From: an uncultured Bacteroidota bacterium
Lineage (GTDB): Bacteria > Bacteroidota > Bacteroidia > Bacteroidales > UBA12481
DNA: 5,449 nt
Assembly: GCA_903832165.1 (NCBI GenBank)
Contig: CAILAQ010000310.1
Coordinates: forward strand, 1 to 5,449
Direction: 5' to 3'
Both the position numbers and the translations under genes were made by a program. Below the pieces are notes generated by a model. That model was not told the origin of the DNA and did not search any database. It was given only the letters and a program-made list of their open reading frames with translations. Below, one piece after another: positions 1-5,449 of the stretch; positions within the stretch are counted from its first letter, which is position 1, and each line of letters begins with the position of its first letter.

Positions 1-26
1 ATAGTCATACCAGGTTATAATAGATT

Positions 27-794
27 CTACATTTGACGGTTTACCCATTCAGGAGGCATAAATTGCTTGAACTTCGAAGCATTCTTGTTAAAAAGTGCCG
101 CAACGGAGATCAATCCGTTGGTATTCATAGCCCTGATGTCTTCCAGACTCTTCCTGATGATGTTTTTCACACTCTTATTGCTTTCTCCTCCCACCCGCAT
201 GCGGATCAGCACAATAGGGATGTAAAACGTGCTCGCCTTAAAACGTACAAGGTATCTGAGGATGGATTCGTAATCAGCTGCAATTTTAAAGGTGGTATTA
301 AAGCCGCCATACTTTTCATAAATCTCACGTTTTAAATAGAAGGTTGGATGTGGCGGCATCCAACCGGTTAACGCTTTGGCACGCGAGAATTTACGCGACC
401 GCCAGAACCGGATGATTTTACTTGTGTCGTTCTGATCAACATAAACCAAGTCGCCATACACGGAATCAATCTGGAATTTGGTAAAAGCTTCGGCAATAAT
501 TTTCACAGTCTCGGTGGATGCGTACATGTCATCGGAATGCAAAAAACCTACAACATCGCCCGTTGCAAGCTTGATCCCTTTGTTTAATGCATCATATAAT
601 CCATTATCCTTTTCCGAAATAAAAGTTGTAATACGGTCTCCGTATGAGCGGACGATATTGCAGGTGTCATCTTTTGATTTGCCATCTACAATAATATATT
701 CAATGTTAGGATAAGATTGGCTTAAAACAGATTCAATCGTATCGCGAAGTGTTTTTTCGCTATTGTACGTGATAGTGATGATGGAAATTTTCAC
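27..794 (-). CDS. Family 2 (GT-A fold) glycosyltransferase, WcaE/WcaA-like, exopolysaccharide assembly
   Basis: This 255-residue protein is a GT2 glycosyltransferase. Such enzymes transfer a sugar from a nucleotide-sugar donor to a growing lipid-linked glycan at the cytoplasmic membrane face. The N-terminus has the GT-A nucleotide-binding start (ISIITITYN, residues 3-11), followed by VDGKSKDDT with Asp37 and Asp43. The metal/donor-binding DXD-like site is HSDD (Asp88, Asp89). An acceptor-side region contains PPHPTFYLKREIYEKYGGF (147-165) and IAADYES, whose Asp174 is the likely catalytic base. No transmembrane segment is evident and the length is normal for the soluble family. The start is GTG at 794: the reading frame has an upstream TAA with no ATG between, and the core beta strand begins immediately. 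The stop is TAG. It follows the acetyltransferase by 62 bp on the same strand. Donor sugar and linkage cannot be read from sequence. The family call is firm; the WcaE/WcaA comparison is a resemblance only. Confidence 0.93.
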   Translation of the reverse strand: MKISIITITYNSEKTLRDTIESVLSQSYPNIEYIIVDGKSKDDTCNIVRSYGDRITTFISEKDNGLYDALNKGIKLATGDVVGFLHSDDMYASTETVKIIAEAFTKFQIDSVYGDLVYVDQNDTSKIIRFWRSRKFSRAKALTGWMPPHPTFYLKREIYEKYGGFNTTFKIAADYESILRYLVRFKASTFYIPIVLIRMRVGGESNKSVKNIIRKSLEDIRAMNTNGLISVAALFNKNASKFKQFMPPEWVNRQM

Positions 795-822
795 TTTGCC
801 AGGGTTTATGACACTTTATATG

Positions 823-852
823 CAAAATTGCGATTTTTTCCGGAGTAAGCAA
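823..852 (-). promoter_or_regulatory. Possible weak intra-operon promoter ahead of the GT2 gene
   Basis: On the minus strand, ATTG (853-850) is followed after 19 bases by CAATTTTG (830-823). This resembles the Bacteroidota promoter pattern TTTG / TAnnTTTG with one mismatch in each element, and the spacing is about right. It lies in the 62-bp gap, the longest between the glycan genes. It would put a transcript start about 20 bases before the GTG start at 794. Such A/T-rich matches arise by chance, so this is a candidate only. Confidence 0.25.
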
Positions 853-856
853 TAAA

Positions 857-1408
857 TCAGGCATCAATAACGCGATCCTTTACCTTAACAGCCGGGTTTC
901 CCTGATATATGCTATAGGCCTCAAGATTTTTTGTAGCTACAGAATTTACTGCCAGAACAGAATGGGATTTACACTCCACTCCGGGACAAACAACGCTGTG
1001 TGCTCCGATCCAGGCACCATCTTCAAGGGTAATCTTCCCGGTGATCAGGTCGAAGGTGCTCTTCCGGTAATTGTGATTTCCACATAAGAGCATGGCACCT
1101 TGCGATATACAGCAGTTATTTCCGATGGTTACCTGATCAAGATTGTCTATCCAGGCATTCTCGCCAATCCAGGTGTAATCACCAATTTCCAGACGCCACG
1201 GATACTTGATGTTAACACAAGGTTTAATGTTTACCCCTTTTCCAACTTTAGCTCCGAAAAGCCTGAGCAATGTGCATTTTAACCCGCTCGACGGGATCAT
1301 GCCTGATTTGAAAAATAAAATGTTGATGAAATACCAGACTAACCGTTTCAGAGTGCTTCCTCCCGGCTTATAACTGTAATCATCATACTTGGAAATGTCT
1401 GTATTCAT
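857..1408 (-). CDS. WcaF-like acyltransferase (left-handed beta-helix, hexapeptide repeat), putative polysaccharide O-acetyltransferase
   Basis: This 183-residue protein resembles the colanic acid acetyltransferase WcaF and related LbH-fold enzymes, which move an acetyl group from acetyl-CoA to a sugar hydroxyl. The N-terminal part has a hydrophobic helix (about 23-33, rich in Trp, Phe, Ile). Imperfect hexapeptide repeats then run from about residue 55 to 160, including IGDYTW, IGENAW, IGNNCC and IGAHSV. The GNHNYR loop carries His112, the likely catalytic base, matching the GSHD-type loop of the family. The C-terminal YQGNPAVKV (168-176) is the typical end of such acetyltransferases. Length is normal. 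The ATG start overlaps the upstream glycosyltransferase stop as TAATG, so translational coupling is likely. The native acceptor is unknown. Serine acetyltransferase is excluded by the missing N-terminal domain, and maltose or chloramphenicol acetyltransferase relatives fit the context less well. Confidence 0.92.
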   Translation of the reverse strand: MNTDISKYDDYSYKPGGSTLKRLVWYFINILFFKSGMIPSSGLKCTLLRLFGAKVGKGVNIKPCVNIKYPWRLEIGDYTWIGENAWIDNLDQVTIGNNCCISQGAMLLCGNHNYRKSTFDLITGKITLEDGAWIGAHSVVCPGVECKSHSVLAVNSVATKNLEAYSIYQGNPAVKVKDRVIDA

Positions 1409-2550
1409 TAGGTCTGATTAAACAGGGTTATGTTTTCGGCAAGCATTTCAGGATTTGCTATGTAGGATTGCGCATAGGTGAAGGCGCGGTTGGAATGAGC
1501 GGAGAATTCATCCGTGCCCATCTTTGCAAAAAACTCAATCGTTTCCCGGTATAATTCCGGATTATCAAGTGAAATATCTCGCCCGATTCCGGCTTCCTCA
1601 AGTGCTCTCCATGGAGTCCGGTCGCTGATGATCACCGGACATCCTGCCATGAAACTTTCCAGGATCGTATGCCCGAAATTTTCACCCGTTGTCGGCAATA
1701 GCATCATGTCGTAACCCTGCAGTTCACTGAGTATTTTCTCGCTGTTTATGCTGCCCCTGTAATTGACGCGGATATTGGGAGGCATGGCATCAATCAGGGA
1801 TTTGCATCTGCTCCAGTAATCCTGATCATTAACCGGTCCGATCAGATCATATTGAATCTCCTGATTCTTGCATTGGCTGAGGATCTCCAGTGCGTACAAC
1901 TGATTCTTTTCCGGAGAGATCCGCGCAACAGTTACCAGTGTTAATCTGCCTGCAACTTTTGGTTTCCGTGCCGGTGGAATTGTTACTCTTCTTGGTAATT
2001 CACGGGCCTCAGCGATCCGTGTTTTCTTTCCAATATGTTCTTTGATGTCGGAGGTTTCGTGGGCGATCACTGAATGAAAAATGATTCCTTTATAAAACCC
2101 GATCAACTTCATCAGCTTTAGAAAATTTTTCTTGCGCCCGGGCTTAACTCCCAGCGCTCCTTTTCCCAGAACTCCGTGCGAAGCAACAATGACGAGCTTT
2201 TGGCGATGGAATTTCGTTAACAGCAAGGGCAGAAATGAAAACCATAAACCGAAAAGCAGATGTATATAAACCACATCATACTTCTGTTCAGTGAGCAACC
2301 GCCTGAAAAGGCCCACCTTTTGACTGGCCCGGGAAACATAGTAAACATGCACGTTCGGGGAAATCGTATTCCATTGGTCGGCAATAACTTCGGAATAAGG
2401 AGTTGTATCGGTATAATCGGTATCGCTGGTCACTATGAAGAACTCAAAATCATTCGTCAGGTAATCAACCTGATTCATGAATGCCCTGATAGTCCCCCCG
2501 GCTTTATACCCGGGCCAGTAGTAGTCAGTAAACGAGATAATCTTTTTCAT
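1408..2550 (-). CDS. GT4-type (GT-B fold) glycosyltransferase
   Basis: This 380-residue protein has the two-domain GT-B layout of GT4 retaining glycosyltransferases. The N-terminal acceptor domain (about 1-185) opens with a sugar-transferase strand and the glycine loop GYKAGG (14-19). It includes a hydrophobic stretch (about 98-112) that may sit on the membrane, and SHGVLGKGAL (124-133). The C-terminal donor domain begins near 203 with LTLVTVARISPEKN, the usual Arg/Lys phosphate-contact region (Arg210, Lys215). It carries the EX7E signature ENFGHTILE (Glu290, Glu298) that binds the nucleotide sugar, followed by GCPVIISD. Length and motifs are complete. The ATG start lies one base after the stop of the upstream glycosyltransferase, and the stop overlaps the acetyltransferase start. 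It probably adds one sugar of the repeat unit at the cytoplasmic membrane face; donor and acceptor cannot be told from sequence. Confidence 0.94.
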   Translation of the reverse strand: MKKIISFTDYYWPGYKAGGTIRAFMNQVDYLTNDFEFFIVTSDTDYTDTTPYSEVIADQWNTISPNVHVYYVSRASQKVGLFRRLLTEQKYDVVYIHLLFGLWFSFLPLLLTKFHRQKLVIVASHGVLGKGALGVKPGRKKNFLKLMKLIGFYKGIIFHSVIAHETSDIKEHIGKKTRIAEARELPRRVTIPPARKPKVAGRLTLVTVARISPEKNQLYALEILSQCKNQEIQYDLIGPVNDQDYWSRCKSLIDAMPPNIRVNYRGSINSEKILSELQGYDMMLLPTTGENFGHTILESFMAGCPVIISDRTPWRALEEAGIGRDISLDNPELYRETIEFFAKMGTDEFSAHSNRAFTYAQSYIANPEMLAENITLFNQT

Positions 2551-2551
2551 C

Positions 2552-3544
2552 TTAAGATTTTACTAAAAGCTGATAAATGGCTGCATATTCTTCTCCGATG
2601 GCTTCAGGCCGGAATCGCTTGATGTTTTCGAATCCATTACAGATCAGTTTGTCACGTAAAACCGGATCATTCGTCAGCCGGGTAACTGCCTCCCTGATCT
2701 CTTGGGTATTCTCAGCATCGACAACCAGGGCTGCATCACCGGCAACCTCTGGAAGTGATGTGTTATTCCCTGTGATTATGGGCCTTCCAACGGAATTGGC
2801 TTCTAATATCGGTAACCCGAACCCTTCATATAGTGAGGCAAAAAGTACAATATCGCAATTCCGGTAATGTTCCAGAACCTGATCGTAGGGAAGGTTAAAA
2901 TAGTTTTCAAAACTTATCTTGTTTTCTATAAGCAATCCCCGATGCTCGTCAGTCAGCTTTCCGATGATCACCAGTTGAATATTCAGGCCACTGATCGCTG
3001 CAATTACGCGTTCCAGATTTTTATTGCTCGTGGTGCCAATCTGAAGTAATACCGGCCTTTCTGCATTAAAATCGCGGGGTGAAGGAGTGATGGCGTCCGA
3101 AATGCAATCATGAACAACCAGAATTTTTTCAGCTTTTATCCCGGTTTTCTCTATCAGTTCCTTTTTGATGAACTCCGAGATAACGGTAATGTATTTTACG
3201 CGTTGACCGGGCATGGTAAACCAGAAGAATTTCAGAACTGCCAGCTTTAATCCTCCGCAGGAAGACAGTATGCGAAGGTCATGAATGGTAAGGATGGTCC
3301 TGCTCTTCTTCATGAAAGCGGCAATGTAATGCACATCACCGGTAATATGATTTACTTCCCCCTGATGAAAAGGGGCATCCAGTGCATTGTAAATTCTTTT
3401 CCAAAGGCCCATGCTGTTTTTTTTCATCACATATCGAGATGAAATAACCTGACCGGGCAACGCGGGAATAATGGTGTCGAAAAGTTCCTCGATGCTGTGA
3501 TGCCAGGCGGCGTTGGCTCTCCGGAAGAAGAAAACAGTTTTCAT
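2552..3544 (-). CDS. GT4-type (GT-B fold) glycosyltransferase, MtfB/mannosyltransferase-like
   Basis: The preferred 330-residue product is a GT4 glycosyltransferase distinct from its neighbour. Its N-terminus reads MKTVFFFRRANAAWHHSIEE, a pattern common at the true start of this subfamily (FFxRK...SIEE). ITGDVHYI (67-74) and TIHDLRILSS (86-95) are acceptor-domain motifs, followed by ITVISEFIKKEL (119-130). The donor domain starts near 164 with LLQIGTTSNKNLER, where Lys175 is the expected phosphate contact. The EX7E motif is EGFGLPILE (Glu240, Glu248), then GRPIITGN and SLPEVAGDAA. I chose ATG at 3544. The frame also opens at a TTG at 3598 that overlaps the response regulator stop as TTGA and would add 18 residues (IFIRHILVISNFSPESH after the initiator) upstream of the first conserved strand. 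With the ATG start the gap to the regulator is 50 bp. Donor and linkage are unknown. Confidence 0.92.
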   Translation of the reverse strand: MKTVFFFRRANAAWHHSIEELFDTIIPALPGQVISSRYVMKKNSMGLWKRIYNALDAPFHQGEVNHITGDVHYIAAFMKKSRTILTIHDLRILSSCGGLKLAVLKFFWFTMPGQRVKYITVISEFIKKELIEKTGIKAEKILVVHDCISDAITPSPRDFNAERPVLLQIGTTSNKNLERVIAAISGLNIQLVIIGKLTDEHRGLLIENKISFENYFNLPYDQVLEHYRNCDIVLFASLYEGFGLPILEANSVGRPIITGNNTSLPEVAGDAALVVDAENTQEIREAVTRLTNDPVLRDKLICNGFENIKRFRPEAIGEEYAAIYQLLVKS

Positions 3545-3594
3545 GTGGGACTCAGGTGAAAAGTTTGATATAACCAGAATATGACGGATGAAAA

Positions 3595-4035
3595 TCAATC
3601 GCCATCGGTCAGGAATCTTTTAATCTTGGGGATAATTTTGTTTGCCCGTGATTTATTTTGCCTGTCTTTAATCTCATCTTCTATATCTTTCAGAACGATC
3701 AATAACTTCGGCAAGGCATTGCTGTCCTTGGTAATATAATCCATGGCTCCCAGCTTGACCGACTGAATGGCAATCTTTACATCTGATTGGCCCGACATGA
3801 ATATTACTCTCAGATCCGGTTTGTAAGCACGGATTTTTTGCAATACCTCCACGCCATTTACCATTCCCAGTTGCTGGTCCATAATGATAGCATCAGGAAC
3901 CGTTTCTTCATACACCTGTAAAAGGCATTCCAGCCCGTTGTCGACATGCTTGATGTTGTCGTAACCAGCGTTGTTAAGCGATTCTATCAGCACTGTCGCG
4001 TAGAAATGATCGTCTTCAACTAATAGTATAAACAC
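3595..4035 (-). CDS. Stand-alone receiver-domain response regulator (CheY-like) with short basic tail
   Basis: This 146-residue protein is a single REC domain, which accepts a phosphoryl group from a histidine kinase or phosphotransfer protein. The acidic pocket is Glu7-Asp8-Asp9 (ILLVEDD), the phosphoacceptor is Asp53 in IIMDQQL, the switch Ser is Ser81 (FMSGQ), and the conserved Lys is Lys103, preceded by aromatic Tyr100. Lys103 is followed by Asp rather than the more usual Pro. The domain ends near residue 120. A charged tail to 146 holds eight Lys/Arg between 123 and 140, with no helix-turn-helix, LytTR or enzymatic output domain. The start is GTG at 4035: an in-frame TAA lies 13 codons' reach or less upstream with no ATG between, and REC strand 1 begins at residue 2. 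It is the first gene of the minus-strand glycan operon and is divergent from a hybrid kinase 89 bp away, its likely but unproven partner. Confidence 0.93.
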   Translation of the reverse strand: MFILLVEDDHFYATVLIESLNNAGYDNIKHVDNGLECLLQVYEETVPDAIIMDQQLGMVNGVEVLQKIRAYKPDLRVIFMSGQSDVKIAIQSVKLGAMDYITKDSNALPKLLIVLKDIEDEIKDRQNKSRANKIIPKIKRFLTDGD

Positions 4036-4124
4036 GGCTTTAAAATTTTAATCAAGCAAGTTAGTTAAAAATATTATTTTTGACTTAAACCAGTTTTATA
4101 AAGTCCATTTTAAAGATCATTTTT
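4036..4124. promoter_or_regulatory. Divergent intergenic region between the response regulator/glycan operon and the hybrid kinase
   Basis: This 89-bp A/T-rich gap must hold the start signals for both transcription directions, unless the left operon is read from elsewhere. It contains the near-symmetric run AAAAATATTATTTTT (4067-4081), which provides TATTTTTG on the plus strand and the weaker TATTTTTA (4073-4066) on the minus strand. Neither start codon has a purine-rich Shine-Dalgarno sequence at normal spacing, as is usual in Bacteroidota. I see no convincing long inverted repeat that would mark an operator and no riboswitch-like structure. Confidence 0.5.
4075..4082 (+). promoter_or_regulatory. 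Candidate Bacteroidota -7 promoter element for the hybrid kinase gene
   Basis: TATTTTTG matches the Bacteroidota -7 consensus TAnnTTTG exactly. It lies 42 bases before the ATG at 4125, which would leave a 5' leader of about 35 bases. No TTG or TTTG is found near the expected -33 position, so only half of the promoter is supported. The A/T-rich surroundings raise the chance of a coincidental match. Confidence 0.4.
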
Positions 4125-5449
4125 ATGAGCGATCAAAATCAAATATTACTGGAATTGGCTCTTTCAGTCGCAGGAAGTCAAAACGGGACTGCAACAGACC
4201 TGTCTGGATTTCTGAATTATTCCATTCCGATTTTTATAAACAGACTTGAGTGCTCCGGGGCTTATGTTTTCAGGGAAACTGGTGCCTGCTTTAATGCAGT
4301 ATATCAGTCTGGCGAAAATGACCTGGAGGAATTCCTGCTGACCAACCAGAAAGATGGCCTGATCAGTCAAATGAGAGAATCCGGAAGTTTTAATCCCGGT
4401 CGTTTTGATAAAAATGGGATTCAATATTACCTGTATCTTCTTGATAAATTCGGATTATTGATTTTAGCAAGGAAATCCGGATCCGGGCATGATTTTCCGG
4501 TCGGGCTTTCTCCTGTTATCAAGTCACTTGCTCATTCTTGCTGCTTCTACGCTAACGTTACCTCCGGTTCCATCGGAGAAGCAGAGATTGCTGAATCGGT
4601 ACATAAGGCAAAGACCAGATTCATGTCCAATATCGGACATGAAATTTATACACCGCTTAATGTAATGATCGGGATGCTCAGGCTTTTGCGTGAAACCCGG
4701 TTGGACGATCATCAATCGAAATTGTTGATTAATGTAAATGCGGCTTCGGATAACCTGCTCACCCTGGTAAACGATATTCTTGATTACCGGACCATTGATT
4801 CCGGAAGGTTTGAACTTAAGAACGCCTCATTCAATATTCAGGATCTGTTGCGCAGGTTATTTGATGCCAATGAATATAAAGCGGACAATAAGGGGATTTT
4901 AATCAGATATCATATCGATAGCTCAATACCCGCTGCATTAATCGGGGACTATTTAAGGCTGCTCCAGATCCTGAATAATCTTTTGGATAATGCAATCAAA
5001 TTTACTCAGGAGGGAAGGGTAGATTTTTCCTGCACTTTAGCCGGCATTGATGGAGATATAATCAGGTTGCTGTTTTCTGTTGAAGATACCGGGATCGGTA
5101 TCAACCCTCAGAATCTGGACAAGATCTTCAACATGTTTCAGCAGGAGGATGACAGTTATTCCAAAACGTATGGGGGTATTGGCCTGGGCCTGACTGTTAG
5201 TATGAAACTGGTTAACCTGATGGGCGGTAAGCTTGAGGCTGAAAGCCAAAAGAACAAGGGCAGCAGATTTTCCTTCACAATAGATCTGTTAAGGGATCTG
5301 GAAGTGCAATTATCTGATGACGAAATAAAAGGAATCAGGGAAGCACCTTCATTAAAAGGAATAAGGGTTCTTATCGTTGAGGACAATGAGTTCAACCGAT
5401 ATCTTACGCTTGCAGTTCTTGAAAGCTGGGGGACGATATGTGCTGTTGC
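4125..5449 (+). CDS. Hybrid sensor histidine kinase (HisKA-HATPase-REC), soluble, truncated by the window edge
   Basis: The open frame runs from ATG 4125 off the right edge (441 full codons plus two bases). Residues 1 to about 150 form an unassigned N-terminal domain without transmembrane segments; its pattern, ending in FGLLILARK (109-117) and SLAHSCCFYAN (134-144), suggests a GAF-like sensor, but weakly. HisKA follows: the H-box NIGHEIYTPLN has phosphoacceptor His172, Glu173 and Thr176, with Tyr175 where Arg is usual. The HATPase_c domain has the N-box NNLLDNAIKFT (Asn285, Asn289), G1 box DTGIGI (Asp321), F-box IFNMF (Phe335, Phe338) and G2 box GGIGLGL (350-356), all intact. A REC domain begins near 411 with VLIVEDNEFNRYL (Glu419, Asp420); its phosphoacceptor lies beyond the window. 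The start is supported by an in-frame TAA at 4086 with no ATG between. It would autophosphorylate in the cytoplasm and pass phosphate to its REC domain. The divergent stand-alone receiver is a plausible downstream partner. Confidence 0.93.
   Translation, partial: MSDQNQILLELALSVAGSQNGTATDLSGFLNYSIPIFINRLECSGAYVFRETGACFNAVYQSGENDLEEFLLTNQKDGLISQMRESGSFNPGRFDKNGIQYYLYLLDKFGLLILARKSGSGHDFPVGLSPVIKSLAHSCCFYANVTSGSIGEAEIAESVHKAKTRFMSNIGHEIYTPLNVMIGMLRLLRETRLDDHQSKLLINVNAASDNLLTLVNDILDYRTIDSGRFELKNASFNIQDLLRRLFDANEYKADNKGILIRYHIDSSIPAALIGDYLRLLQILNNLLDNAIKFTQEGRVDFSCTLAGIDGDIIRLLFSVEDTGIGINPQNLDKIFNMFQQEDDSYSKTYGGIGLGLTVSMKLVNLMGGKLEAESQKNKGSRFSFTIDLLRDLEVQLSDDEIKGIREAPSLKGIRVLIVEDNEFNRYLTLAVLESWGTICAV

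Noticed and set aside
1..8. A minus-strand ATG at 8-6 that could start the next operon gene
   Set aside because: Position is plausible (18 bp after the GT2 stop) but only two codons are visible, which cannot support a gene call.
33..335. Plus-strand open frame opposite the GT2 gene (100 codons), and a similar one at 478-714
   Set aside because: Both are antisense to a clear GT2 coding region with intact motifs, and their translations show no domain-like pattern.
821..831. Small GCAA/TTGC hairpin as a terminator between the acetyltransferase and GT2 genes
   Set aside because: The loop would be two bases and the stem only three to four pairs, with no U-run at the right place.
2260..2622. Plus-strand open frame of 120 codons, and others at 1100-1282, 1514-1714, 2577-2867 and 2867-3049
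   Set aside because: They lie antisense within well-supported acetyltransferase and glycosyltransferase genes and look like shadow frames.
4083..4104. Imperfect palindrome ACTT...AAGT in the divergent gap as an operator
   Set aside because: Only about half of each arm matches, which is expected by chance in such A/T-rich sequence.
4164..5395. Minus-strand open frames at 4164-4424, 4524-4715, 5037-5249 and 5156-5395
   Set aside because: All are antisense to the hybrid kinase, whose H, N, G1 and G2 boxes are complete in the plus frame.
1..5449. CRISPR array, tRNA/rRNA, insertion sequence or direct-repeat structure
   Set aside because: Coding sequence fills almost the whole window; no repeated units, transposase motifs, or RNA gene patterns were seen on either strand.

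Overview
The window looks like chromosomal DNA from a Bacteroidota bacterium. Base composition is moderate (by eye, not counted), genes are tightly packed, Shine-Dalgarno sequences are absent upstream of the starts, A/T-rich leaders are common, and there is a TAnnTTTG-type -7 element of the Bacteroidota sigma factor. The soluble hybrid histidine kinase and the style of polysaccharide glycosyltransferases also fit this phylum. I cannot place it below phylum; an environmental Bacteroidales-like lineage is only a guess.

The layout is simple. From 4035 leftwards to 27, five genes run on the minus strand as one apparent operon. In transcription order they are a stand-alone receiver-domain response regulator, a GT4-type glycosyltransferase, a second GT4-type glycosyltransferase, a WcaF-like left-handed beta-helix acetyltransferase, and a GT2-type glycosyltransferase. 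Junctions are tight: 50 bp or a TTGA overlap depending on the start chosen, then 1 bp, then a TAATG overlap, then 62 bp. The operon probably continues off the left edge. From 4125 rightwards, a divergent plus-strand gene encodes a soluble hybrid sensor histidine kinase. It is cut by the right edge just after its C-terminal receiver domain begins.

The glycosyltransferases and acetyltransferase resemble the sugar-assembly part of an exopolysaccharide, capsule or colanic-acid-like locus. They would build and O-acetylate a lipid-linked oligosaccharide at the cytoplasmic face of the inner membrane. No initiating sugar-phosphate transferase, flippase, polymerase, export protein or nucleotide-sugar enzyme lies in the window. 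The receiver protein as first gene of the glycan operon, next to a divergent hybrid kinase, suggests a dedicated phosphorelay controlling polysaccharide production. That link is inferred from gene order only.

All gene families here are recognisable, and I found no mobile element, CRISPR array, RNA gene or clear terminator. The points most worth a second look are the regulator/kinase pair attached to the glycan operon, the Tyr-substituted H-box and unassigned N-terminal domain of the kinase, and a few start-codon and promoter questions. No intergenic gap exceeds 89 bp.
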